A DNA stretch of 64,000 bases from Gonocerus acuteangulatus (taxonomy: Eukaryota; Arthropoda; Insecta; Hemiptera; Coreidae), in assembly GCA_946811695.1 (NCBI GenBank), contig OX328125.1:45303845-45367844 (forward strand). Direction: 5' to 3'. Position numbers and translations under genes: made by a program. The notes below the pieces were generated by a model. That model saw only the letters and a list, made by a program, of their open reading frames with translations, searched no databases and was not told the origin of the DNA. How positions within the stretch are numbered: position 1 is the first letter of the stretch; each line of letters begins with the position of its first letter. Positions 53,830 to 64,000 of the stretch are shown here, in pieces.

Positions 53830-54670
53830 TAACCCGCCTTATTTTTGGTAATTTCCCTGAGGCTATTAAACATTGGATCAGATGTCATGATCGACATTGA
53901 AATTAAATCCGTATTTGTGGAAATACCTGAACACTCTCTGGTGTTATGCTCCCTGAATCTGCGGCAATCCTTGTTTCTTGGGCTTCTTCTGAAAGCTGCC
54001 CTATTGCAAATATTTGATGACTTCTGTGCCGTATTTGAGGATTTTTTGTACCGTAGCTGGCATATAGTACCATGAATAAAGACTAAGATAATCTTCTCTG
54101 GATTCGAGACAGAAGTTTTCAAATTCATCTGAATTTATTTAGAAACCAGAGGACAGTTGTTCTCAGTATTACATCAATTTTTTCGATGAGCTGAACATTC
54201 ATTCCTGTGATTTATGCACTGTATTCACAAAAGTGTCTTCCTACTTTAGTGGAACCTTGAAATGATGTGGAAGGTCGCGGCAAAGTACGTTAAACCTCGA
54301 ATTCTATCTCTTCATCCAACCAATTTTTGTTATTTGCCAAAAAACACTGCTTTGATTTTCCCACAGCAACCCATTTATCAAACATTTTGGAGGCAAAGCT
54401 AGCCAACCTCATTTTGATTTTCCTATCAGAGTCGCTGCTAAGGTTTTCCAAATTAAATTTACAAGAAAGGAACTTAAAGAGGAAAGATTTCTTATCTTGC
54501 TTCAAGTGCTTCAACCATTCATCAAAACAATCCCTCCTGGAAATAAAGTACTCTAAAATAAAATAAAAAATGTTGTACTCGAGTGTGCTGGCTGTAACAC
54601 ATCTTATTATAAACGGGAGGGGTTCAGCTATTATATATAGAAAAATTAGCCCGTGTACAATTGGGTACAA
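53830..54670 (-). pseudogene. Transposon-derived protein relic, minus strand
   Basis: Two minus-strand open stretches, 54290-54670 and 53829-54128, plus an alternative frame between them read as one broken protein. Recognisable-looking parts are KMRLASFASKMFDKWVAVG, then FENFCLESREDYLSLYSWYY with TVQKILKYGTEVIKYL, then RNKDCRRFREHNTREC and ISTNTDLISMSIMTSDPMF. The 'W Y P M ... T V H K ... L I H G ... V I' and 'RNKDxRxFRxHxTRK.SR..TNxDxxxRL' layout is one I have seen in repeat-encoded proteins of arthropods. I cannot name the family with certainty. Stops and shifts make it non-functional. Confidence 0.4.
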
Positions 54671-55049
54671 GTCATTACTATCCCTTTAAATTTATGAAAC
54701 ATAGAAAGAATCATCCGTTCATCTTAAAAACCTTTTTTAATATTGTTTGATTATCAATCAGAATTATTCAATAGAGAAAATTCAGCACTTACCAGCATAA
54801 ATAATATCTATCTCCAACAATTAATTAATATAAAATTAACAAGACTTGGATTTGCTTTAGAAATGATGTCTGGAATTCAACTGATTTATTCAATGTTGAT
54901 ACGGATTCATACCTTTGGACCTTATTAGTCACAAGTGGGGCTGTTTCAGACGTAAACAAATACTGTAGTCCAATGTTTTGGTGTATTGTTTACATAATTC
55001 CAATACCAAATTTTGGAATTCTGAACATGACTGTTGTCCACCTAGTTTG

Positions 55050-55200
55050 TACTGTGCAGCGGCAGGAATTTTCTCATCTTAGGGCTCGTTGAGAAAATTC
55101 CTGGCTGCACCCTGGATGTCGGCGCTAATGGCCCAGAATTGTCGATGCGCCGTTAATAAAAAAAAAAAAATAATAAAAAAAAAATAATAATAATAATAAT
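55050..55200 (+). mobile_element. SINE 3' part, family S
   Basis: GGCAGGAATTTTCTCATC, GAGAAAATTCCTGGCTGCAC, GGATGTCGGCGCTAATGGCC, GATGCGCCGTTAATAAAA and an A-rich (AAT)n tail. The tRNA-like head is missing. Confidence 0.7.
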
Positions 55201-55299
55201 ATTCAGCCACGGATCAACAGCATGCGCTATATTGGATGGAGTAATTACTCAAAATTATAAACTCAATAGTCTTAGCAATATTCACTCTTTTGAACTGCA

Positions 55300-55840
55300 A
55301 TATCACTAGCTCTCTACAACAATATCCATCAGACAGATACCCAACTAGTTGTCTGCACGTAGTCTCTCAGCGCCCTACACAGCATAAGAGAAATATACTC
55401 CAGTAATAAACAGGTACAAAACATTCTTAGTTACATGGACACAGTCTATAAACAGAGAAGCAGGCTCTTTTCATATGGACCCCTAGGCATGTAGGGATAA
55501 GGGGAAATGGAATAGCTGACAGGACAGCAAATGAAGCACATCGGCTAACCGAGATCACACCCACTCCATTAACTGTAAACGAAGTCTTCAACCAGATAAA
55601 AAACGTGATAAGAGTAAATTGGTCGAAAATGTGGCAGGAAGTGATGGACAATGAATTATGGGAGATGAAATCCTCAATAGAATACTGGAATTCATGATCG
55701 TGGGCTAGCAGGAGATAGGAGATAGTCTTAGCCCGAATGAGAATCGGACACACAAAACTGTCGTATGGATTCCTGATGTCGAAAGAAGGCCCACCAAAAT
55801 GTCCAAGATGTTGTGATGGGGGGGGGGGGGTGTTACTTTG
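55300..55840 (+). pseudogene. Non-LTR retrotransposon relic: RNase H domain and tail
   Basis: The plus strand, in two or three frames, reads SLSALHSIREIYSSNKQVQ followed by NILSYMDTVYKQRSRLF (the DS.SAL..I helix region), then PRHVGIRGNGIADRTANEAH (the 'PGHVGIxGNExAD' RNase H motif, near 55480-55545). A linker through WSKMWQEVMDNELWEM leads to LARMRIGHTKLSYGFLMSKE and GPPKCPRC (tail, near 55725-55815). One frameshift and stops break it. The 147-codon minus-strand frame is its antisense. Clearest of the four RNase H relics. Confidence 0.7.
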
Positions 55841-55879
55841 TACTATGTTAGAATTGAATTCTTCCGCCAAACGTGAAAC

Positions 55880-56143
55880 TCATCAAGATCAATAGATCAA
55901 AATGTGAAGCTTTGTGTATTTAGTACGTAGTGTAGTACTCCGCGTACACAAAACTCTGGAAGGAAATTTATTTCAAAATTAATAATTGAAACAGCTGCTC
56001 ATAAAAGCAAAAGAGCAGAACAATTTATGTTTTTATCTATATACCTAGGTTATTTTAAGCCAATTATACAGCAATGCACTGGACCCTACCAAATTCTGAG
56101 GAAAGAGCTTAGTTATGCAGCTCCTGCGTGACGGACTTTTTAA
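55880..56143 (-). mobile_element. Family X element, 5' end (X4)
   Basis: Read on the minus strand it starts AAAAAGTCCGTCACGCAGGA, GCATAACTAAGCTCTTTCC, AATTTGGTAGGGTCCAGTGC, and runs to about TACGTACTAAATAC. It is diverged from X1 and X3. Confidence 0.65.
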
Positions 56144-58600
56144 AATTCTCTAAATTATGAAATATTTTTGTATTTTTTTAAAGAGAAAATTTGCTGTATT
56201 CGAGTTAGGAGATGTTATTATGTGATCCTAATCTTGAAGCATCTTATGGACCTCTTTTGCTTGGGGGAATGCGGCTTATTGAAATATGCGAAAACATTCT
56301 CTGTCTTCAATAGGCGTCTATGTCTACTTTTTGTGGGTATTTTGACACAGGAGATGGTATTAAATCCCTCGAGAATATATCATTGATCATTTTCGAAAAA
56401 AGGAAAAAACTATAACATTGGTTTAAGATATTAATAAAAGGCGGAGGGACTTTGAAATTTAATGGAAAAAAAATTCTTGTTTTTAAAGGACACATGCTCT
56501 TTAGGAATAATTTAGGATGTGGTAGGTTGAACAATTTAAAATATTAAATTACATCACTAAAGTATGAATGGAATCAAGGCTAGGGGTTGAGGGAAACTTG
56601 CAGGGATAAAAAGCAATGCAAAAGTCGGGATTTAAAGGTTTCTAGGTTGGTACGTTACCATGGCGGACAGTCAGGCGCAAGGAAGGAATTCCATAGCAAG
56701 GTGGCACGGGTGATAAATGATTTTTTCGAATAAAGGGTGGGAAGGAATATAGAGATCGGAAGGATGAGAGTGGGTGTTATGGGAGTGAACAGAGGATTTA
56801 AATCTAAGTGAATGACATAACAAGGTTTTCGGGATTGAATGACTTGGCTGAGGAAGTACTGGCGACGATAATCAGGGATAGCTAATTTAGCTCCTGGTAG
56901 AAGTTAAACATTTGTTCGCCTGTGTGAAAAGTAAAATGAATGATACGTTTTATAAAAAAAATATGAGTATATTGTCAGACGAGCAATTCTGGACTTTTCG
57001 TATATTTTGATATATGTATATCTTAAAAATGATTGTAAAATGATAGTAAGGGGAAAATGACCATTCGAAACCTTAATAAATTCACTACAAAAACGTTTCA
57101 GGTATAAGTTCGAAGAAAGAGGTCGACACTACGTTACGAACTGAGGAGGCTCAGTCGAAAAAAGCTGTGCTCGAAGTTTATTAAGTGTTGTTACTACTAA
57201 TCTTGTCAATTCATTACTCTTATGAGTTATATAAAAACGGTCTGCGCTTTGGACCTTTTTGATCAGTTCATTCATTAATAATATGCCTAATTTACAGAAT
57301 TAGATTCCTATGTTCTCCCTGAGGTTCCATCGCAAGCTGCTGAAGTTTGATTAATTCTATAAATGCTTTCTGATAATTTGAATAGAATGCAAGGGGGCAG
57401 CAAGGTCAGCGGTCCTTTGGGTACCGTTACGTAGCTAGCCGCATTATGAACAAGGAATGTTTCTATATTCATGCCTCACCGCGGAAATAATGTCTTATGA
57501 CCCATTCATTAGATTTAAATCATATTTTATTTTATAACATACTAATTAGAATAGAAAGCTGCACACATTTATAACAAACTTTGCATAAATTAATCATTCA
57601 AGATTATTTATACTAATTCATTACACGTTATGTGAACTGAAAAGACACATTAGTCGTTGTCTTATCTGTAACTTTAATATACACTAAATGTGTTGACCAG
57701 TTTAATTAACCAGTAGTGGTTCTGCTGGGGTGCTGGGGTTTAAATTGATTTTCTTACTTAGCTAAGCTTGTCCATTTCATAAATTTTTACCTGTAATATA
57801 TTGTGAGATATGAATAAAAATGTCATGAATATTATATTAGTGCATACATTCTATGTATCAGCTTACAAAGAATTGCAACATGTTAAAAAAAGAAAAAGAA
57901 AAGTGGATTATACCGATATTAAACGTAAAATAAAATGTGCGTACTTAAAAAAAATCGGATTAGATTAAGAGTTTCCTAATCTATATAAAATAAGGGTTTT
58001 CTATATAAATTCCTAAGAATCAATAATTTCATGATATTTTTCCGTTTTACAATCAATGACACCAAATCCTCCCGTAAACAAATGTCAGTCTGGCAATATG
58101 TCCAGTATAGGCCAAACCGTGGCTAATGGTTGATCTTGGAAATCTTGTCTGTATTTATAAGTAGTTTTAAGTGATTTAAAACATAAGCTTTTAATTAAAA
58201 CCAAATATCATGTAGGAAGAAAGTTATAAATGCTTGAGTAATTTGAAACGACAAAGTAGGGGACAACTAAGGAGCGGATGGAAAACGGCCTAGCTTTGAG
58301 TGGCTATATCAATCTACTTCAGACCTAGATTTCAGTTAACCTGCCTCTCTGATGTACGTTTGACGAAGAAAATTAACAAAGATAGTATTTTACGTCTAAG
58401 TATCAATGTGTAGATCAGACTGTAAAACGTTTTAATTTGTACACTGTGATATGTTAACGAAAAATTCCCTTAACCAACGAGACGGACAAGTAAAACATAA
58501 TATTGAGTAGAATCAACTAAGCTATGAATGCTTGAGTAATTTGAAACGACAAACTTGCTGTTCTGTGGTGACCAGGGACCGGATGTAGATCGTCGTTCTA
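56144..58600. other. Unassigned stretch
   Basis: Moderately AT-rich with no frame, repeat match or RNA gene I can support. A phrase GCTTGAGTAATTTGAAACGAC occurs twice (about 58232 and 58529), suggesting a local duplication. Confidence 0.4.
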
Positions 58601-58605
58601 GCGGG

Positions 58606-59338
58606 AAAGAAAAAAGTCCGTCACGCAGGAGCTGCATAACTAAGCACTTTCCTCAGAATTTGGGTAGTGTAGACTGCTTTCCAGAACAATTTGCTTAAAA
58701 TATCCTACATAAATTAAATAAAAACATGAATAGTTCTCTTTTAAATTTGTAATGAGTAACTGATCAATTATTAATTTGCTTCCAGACTTATGTTTACACA
58801 TGGTACCTACTACACTACGTAATAAATACAAAAAAACTCATATTATCGTATTTTGATCTAACGCAGGAACAGGATACAGTCACTCTAGTGGTAGAAAGCG
58901 CTCCTTGCGGCGGCTTTGTGAACCTACGTTTGGCGGGCTTTTCTATTGAAATATATTACAAATTAAACCCCCGCTTTACGATTGACCGATTCAGCTCATT
59001 TTTACAACACTTCTTTCTCATGAGTTACCCACGACGTATACCGCGTTTCGTTACAATACAGCAGAAATTACGACCGGTATGAGTATATTAGGAATTTGGG
59101 TCCGGAGTAAACCCCCCCTTCTAATGAACCGATTTAGTTTATTTTTACAACACATATTTACCTGTAGATTTCCACTACGAATACCGAGTTTCGTCGAAAT
59201 ATACCAAAAATCACGGCTGGAAGTGGCGAATTGGTATTGTGGGTCCGGAGTAAACCCCCCCCCCCCCCTCCTAATGAACCAATTTAGTTTATTTTTACAA
59301 CACATATTCACCTGTGGATTACCACTACGAATACCGAG
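58606..59338 (+). mobile_element. Family X element, 5' part, inverted relative to X1 (X3)
   Basis: Starts AAAAAAGTCCGTCACGCAGG, CTAAGCACTTTCC, matches X1 closely through GGTAGAAAGCGCTCCTTG and GAGTTACCCACGACGTATAC, and includes two of the ~146-base units with C runs. It stops abruptly at TACCGAGG, so the (TA)n tract and hairpin are missing. Confidence 0.8.
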
Positions 59339-59624
59339 GTTAATATAGATAGAAACTTTACTTCAAAAATACAATAAAATCGGCTAAGCAATTACAGTGG
59401 GTTGTTAGGCACACAACATGTTTATATATATATATACACACACATCTGTTTTTTTGTTATTTATTTATGCAATCTGTAACAAAGGTGATTCGCAACAATT
59501 ATACACATATCAACTAGTTACAATTCAACTATTTGACTAATTTCAACTAATTGACTAGTTAGTCAAATAACCTTACTTGAAAATCAAAAGATGTTCCAGA
59601 AAAATGAATTCTAAGAATGACATA

Positions 59625-59909
59625 AAAAAGTTCGACTCGCAGGAACGGCGTCATCTTAGCGCGTTTCCATTCATTTTCCTTGTTCCATTAGTAAAGGAAT
59701 CGAAGAATTTATATATACGTTTTGTTTTTTCGTGAAAAATATACAATGAAAACTCAAAAAGAAGTAATGTAAGATTTTAAGCACCACAATAGGAACATAA
59801 CTGTATTCTAAGCAGAAATTACTCCATATTCTTTCTCAACGTTGGCTCTTGGAAACACTATAACACAGTTTCTCATTTTCTTACCTTGTTTTACTAAAAT
59901 ACTCATTTA

Positions 59910-59963
<54 letters not shown>

Positions 59964-59985
59964 TTGAACCAAGCAAGGATGGCAG
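59625..59985 (+). mobile_element. Diverged F-type element, shortened
   Basis: AAAAAAGTTCGACTCGCAGG and TCATCTTAGCGCGTTTCC at the 5' side, then a (TA)n tract (59913-59961) and CATTTGAACCAAGC corresponding to the post-TA phrase of F. Most of the middle and the 3' hairpin are gone. Confidence 0.65.
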
Positions 59986-60039
59986 GTCTGCATCTGGACA
60001 GTTTATATTTTTCCTTGAACGCATTGTTCTTTTTTTTTT

Positions 60040-61170
60040 TTTAATTCTCTTTCAGTGCATCGACTGCAAGGTTATTAGCGCTATTCTAATAACTTCGTTA
60101 TTGTATTCCCTTTAAAATAAACGGTTAAAATCTGTATAAATAAATCTGTATTGACCGGGTTACTAGAGCCCCCAATTTAAATACAAACAGAGGTGATGAT
60201 GAATTTTCCCACTTGTAATGAGGGTTTCCATCAAGGGTTTAATCTCCTTATAAATGGGATAACGAGGTTTGGAGAGACATACAAATGAATGAGACTATAA
60301 CACGTAGAGCGATTAGCCACTCCGATACCGTACATGAAATGGATAATTTGCTAAAATCATTGAAGATGAATCGAGTGGAAAATACATAAAACGGTCAGTA
60401 AGCTCGAGGTGTCTCTAACGTTCGATTTCATGGATTAAAATCGATAAAGATCCAATTTTCTAGATTACAAGGCGTTGTCCATTCAAGGGTTCATGTTAAT
60501 GGCTTCAATTGTATGAGCTCGAATTTTTCCTCTCAAATCAGGTCAATTTCTTCACAGATCTTGTAAAATAATTTAAAATTAATTATTAACTCACAAGCCT
60601 ATCAATGCATATTCTTAAAAGACCCTTTCTTTGAGGCATACGCTTATGACGGCTCGAAACGGACTTTCATTAATAAATATATAGAATAATTTTAAAAAAT
60701 TGGAATTTTCAATGGCCTTGAAATTAAACTATCCTGAAAGAATTAATCATACGACAAATATAATAACATTAAATTTGACTGAATACTTAGAAATGAGATT
60801 CATGACCCAGTATTTCACGAATAATTCATTACTACAGAGAGCTAGGATAGGAATATTGTCTGTTTGAAACCACAGGCAATAGCGTGGGATATAAATGAAT
60901 ATGTTAATAAGAAGACAGACAAGGAAGTATATACGAAAGTCATGAGTGCGTGGGGATAAGAACCTTCAACTCTATCCAACGACCTTCACCACGCAATTCA
61001 TGTTACCTTGTGTGTATAAAAAAAAAAAAAAAAAAACTATTAACGATGAAGAATAAAAAAAAAAAAATCTCACGAATATGATGAAACTAAAATAAAAGGA
61101 TTGATAAATAATCATCACATTACTTTTTCATGGGATCAAATTCTTTTAGAACTTATTTATTTCTTTAATA
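60040..61170. other. Unassigned stretch
   Basis: Contains a weak SINE-tail-like phrase (CAGTGCATCGACTGCAAGG, about 60050) and two poly-A tracts (61020-61038, 61058-61068). No genes seen. Confidence 0.35.
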
Positions 61171-61180
61171 TTTGTTTTAG

Positions 61181-61272
61181 GTGTTCTTTTGGCAATATTG
61201 GTAAAGGAGTTCGATGAGAAGTTGCTATACGTCGATATTTATCACAAATTTCTGATTGATTTATCATTTTCA
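61181..61272 (+). CDS. Possible host exon, weak
   Basis: TTTGTTTTAG precedes the start, and a frame of about 30 codons begins VLLAILVKEFDEKLLYVDIY and ends at TAA. The first full codon needs one base from the upstream exon. The exon at 2786-2888 leaves exactly one base (G), giving Gly at the junction. The peptide begins hydrophobic and turns amphipathic. No family is recognised. A good donor-like GTAAAG inside (after TTG at 61200) would instead give a 20-base exon. Weak evidence by itself. Confidence 0.2.
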
Positions 61273-61449
61273 TAAAACTAATCTAGTTATTTTCGATGTA
61301 TAAAATTAAAGATGTGTAGTGAACCTTCTAAATTATTTTTTATTATCCAATTTAATGCAACATTTTAATGCCTTTTTCCGGCATAATACTGTTATTCAAC
61401 AATTGTTAGTAATATTTGGTATGAATTATTACAAATTATTGTATTATAT

Positions 61450-61790
61450 TACTAGTTGAATACCCGTGCTTCGTCATGGCAGATTAGTATTTTATTGAGT
61501 TAAATAATTTATCGTCAAAATTAACGCTACTATATAATTTTGTGCAGTTTATTATAGCACGGTTTCCGCCATCTTATATGTTATTCATCAATTGATGAGT
61601 AATCAAAGTATAATGTTTCTTGACACTGGGGCGCTCCGGCAATATAGATATGGCATTGGAAATGGTTTCATTAGATTTCCTAAGTCCAATAACTTATAAA
61701 ACGGGAATCTGTAAGCCTAGTAACGCTTTGCAGGGAGGGAGGAAACGCACAAAAAGGAAAACGTTAAAAATCCAACAAACACTTTACATT
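61450..61790 (+). mobile_element. Old F-related repeat starting ACTAGTTGAATACCCG
   Basis: TACTAGTTGAATACCCGTGC starts it. TTATAGCACGGTTTCCGCC and, later, GGAAATGGTTTCATTAGATT with TAACTTATAAAACGGGAAT correspond to F phrases (AAATGGTTCCATTCGTTTTC, CTATAAAAAGAGTACTTAC). GGGAGGGAGGAAACGCACAA looks like a worn 3' end. It links the 'ACTAG...ACCCG' repeat type (see 3448) to family F. Confidence 0.45.
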
Positions 61791-62234
61791 CTTGTAAAGT
61801 AATATCATATTTATTTTCTTTTTTTGCATTCAGTGTTTTATTGAAATGGCTCTCCTCGAAATGCTTGGCCTGTCGTTATATTCCGTTGCCCATAGATTGG
61901 GTTAAGAGAAAGGAACGGCCTGCATTGGAGGCATTATATTGGATGTAGTGATTCTATCGGCATGGAAGATGGGATGGGAGTTGTGTAAGATGCATAAACA
62001 GTGAAAGGAGCACAGACAACCAACGACGAGACAACTTGCACAACAGCTGACCCTCACGCTTCCTGCTCCCACACCTCTCACTCGCCCATAGATAGAAGCA
62101 TTTCTTTAGTCTACACAATGGAATTAAAACACAATTATATATTAGGGTTATTGAGGAGTTTATAAGATAAACAGCTGGAAGAGAGTACATGTAAGAAATG
62201 TCATAGTAACTTCTGTAGGTGAAGAAGATCTCGA

Positions 62235-62372
62235 CGAATTTAGCACGTACCAAAGGAATGCAGACATTGAGGTTGCACTCATGAAAGATTTTTCGAAAAT
62301 ATCTTCAAATCTTCATCAATCTACTTAAAAAACAACGAAAAAGGCCCCCCTTAAAATTTCAACATTTCTGCC
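62235..62372 (-). mobile_element. Diverged X-type 3' part
   Basis: AATTTAGCACGTACCAAAGG, ATTGAGGTTGCACTCATGA, TCTTCAAATCTTCATCAATC, GGCCCCCCTTAAAATTTC follow the X 3' order. It is followed by a CT/TA microsatellite at the usual place. Confidence 0.55.
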
Positions 62373-62392
62373 TTCCTCTCTGACTGACTGAC

Positions 62393-62523
<131 letters not shown>

Positions 62524-63387
62524 AGTGAAATAAGAATAATTTTTTATTAATATTTATAAATAGAATTACGCCCAACTCACGTGACAAATATGATAAAGGA
62601 GGTCTTTTTAAAAGTGGAAAATATACAGATGTAATTTATTTTAATTTAGACTATATTTTAATTATGTGATTTTTATTTTATTGACGGGGTTTCTATAGTT
62701 TATCCCTTTTAATAATAGCAACTGCTCGTGGTTTTTCGGTGTTCTACTGGAACCGGTGTATTCAACGTGGCTATGATTGTTGACTTTATCATGTTATGTT
62801 GGAATTATGAACCCTTAATAGAAGAACAATCATTCCAGGAAATTTCATCTGTATTTAAAAAAGTAAACCAATTCCTTCAACAATATAAACCAATGTAATT
62901 AATTTGAAGCTTTTCCTGGTAATGAGGTATAATAATACACCTGGAAAATGGGATTTCCTTGTTCCGTCAGGTTTTCCCAGAAGTAAAGGCGGAATTTGAA
63001 GAGGATACTGTAAATTAAGTTGTTTGAAGTTATAAATTAATTTTGTATGCTAATTTGTAATAGTTTCTGTCCAGTAGACTTGAGGGGAATTATATTACAT
63101 AAGAGAAGATAGTAAATAAAGTTGTACTAAATTTTAGAGCCCCTCACACATGGGTTCCATAATACATAAATACATAATATAAAAGGCATTTTCGTGATAA
63201 TTAACTGTTAACAAGTTAATTGGAGAGTTGTTGTTAACTCTTGATGTTAATAATGAATTGGAGAGGATAAGGTGTGTTGCTAACAAGCAGATCCTTCTTC
63301 TTGAACCCACTCATGCGCTCAGCGTCAAGTCAATAGTTCAAAATACAGCGTCACCGTGTAATATTATACTCTCAACTTGGGCGTATA

Positions 63388-63600
63388 TAAGGGGGGCAGT
63401 AGCCCCCCCCCCCCGTGAAATTGTATTTTAATCTTTAAAAACATATCTTTAACATTTACTCTGGTTTACTTGGTGTCACAGGACCTCAAAACTTACCATT
63501 TTATACTAAAATACTTAAAATCCTCCCTATCTTGGGGGTTATTCCATACCCGCCAAATCCACCGGTGCCCTCCCCCGACATTTTTTCTATATAGGCTCCC
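63388..63600 (-). mobile_element. Diverged Z-type element
   Basis: GGGCGTATATAAGGGGGGC, a C run, and near the far end TTATTCCATACCCGCCAAAT and TTTTTTCTATATAGGCTCCC. The middle has diverged from other Z copies. 62.5-63.38 kb shows nothing I can name. Confidence 0.5.
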
Positions 63601-63729
63601 AACTCTCAGATTCAGGGGCCAAAACTTATTGTTGGGATCATTTTCTTTAATAATTCAGAATAATGGAAGGAGTAAACAGAAAATCAATTTATAATATACA
63701 ATTATAGTTTGTAAATACATTCAAGCTAT

Positions 63730-64000
63730 AGAATGTCCTACTCGCAGGAACACTGCCTCATCTTAGTGCAGTGCGCGTTCACATCCCTAGTGCCATTACT
63801 AAAGGAATAGAAACGGTTATATTATTGGTAGGTTTTGAAATTGTTTTTTTCTAATACTTCCATAACTACAAACGCAACCAAAATTTAAATATCTTAGATT
63901 AGATGAATGTCAAACGTCTGGAACAAGATTCAACTGAATCAATCGTTTTCTCAAAATAAGTTGCATCAACATTTCACGTAAACGGTTATAGATGTCGCTT
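63730..64000 (+). mobile_element. Diverged F-type element, 5' part, running off the window
   Basis: GTCCTACTCGCAGGAACACTG, TCATCTTAGTGCAGTGCGCG, CATCCCTAGTGCCATTACTA match the F-type copy at 20932 best. It ends at the window edge within the block containing ACGTAAACGGTTATAGATGTCGC. Confidence 0.6.

Noticed and set aside
55427..55870. 147-codon minus-strand frame
   Set aside because: Antisense to the plus-strand RNase H relic with the GHVGIRGN-type motif.

Overview
The window reads as AT-rich nuclear DNA of a metazoan, most likely an arthropod. A crustacean such as a copepod is only a guess. The grounds are spliceosomal intron signals, tRNA-derived SINEs, Tc1/mariner, pogo/Tigger, Penelope-like and RNase H-bearing non-LTR relics, and very many (TA)n tracts. 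I see no bacterial-style operons, rRNA, CRISPR arrays or intact long genes. Most long open frames are artefacts of (TA)n tracts or antisense shadows of transposon remains. All identities and repeat boundaries below come from reading by eye.

Host coding sequence is almost absent. The best candidate is one internal exon (2786-2888) with a CTAAT-type branch site, a polypyrimidine/AG acceptor and a CAG|GTAAGC donor. A weaker candidate exon near the right end (61181-61272) has a compatible splice phase. If both belong to one gene, most of the window is a single transposon-filled intron of about 58 kb. A short frame at the left edge (173-406) may be another coding fragment.

Layout. 0-7.8 kb: Z-type G-rich elements, an inverted-ended Penelope-like fragment with a hammerhead motif, the exon, a DNA-transposon relic with 18-bp inverted ends, and a Tc1 relic with SINE pieces. 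7.8-13 kb: Z elements, a minus-strand RNase H/zinc-knuckle relic of a non-LTR element, and a second Tc1 relic. 14.7-18.1 kb: two head-to-tail copies of family F. 19-26.9 kb: Z elements, a SINE with target duplication, an X element, the first Y copy, and a non-LTR relic. 28.6-32.4 kb: F3, then two head-to-head Penelope-like copies encoding a GIY-YIG endonuclease. 33.6-40.7 kb: F copies on the minus strand, some nested, a Penelope 3' end, the inverted Y copy, and a poly-A-bearing hammerhead-type fragment. 42-45.6 kb: a large palindrome. 50.4-52.6 kb: a Tigger relic split by a complete X element. 53.8-56.1 kb: transposon relics. 58.6-59.3 kb: an inverted X copy. 59.6-64 kb: more F-like fragments and a CT/TA microsatellite.

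The most interesting system is the F/X group. These non-autonomous elements share a 5' end (oligo-A then GTCCG...CGCAGGA), a 5' subterminal motif that is the reverse complement of one arm of a GC-rich 3' hairpin, a (TA)n tract near the 3' end, and a 3' end GCT plus oligo-A. The 5' motif and the 3' hairpin differ between F and X but change together. Copies sit head to tail, and two nested junctions lie at the same oligo-A run inside other F copies. This resembles rolling-circle Helitron/Helentron (HINE/DINE-1-like) elements. Some F copies carry a Penelope-like insertion with a hammerhead ribozyme motif that lacks stem III. The empty site is visible in F1, and the insertion appears to have spread with its F carrier.
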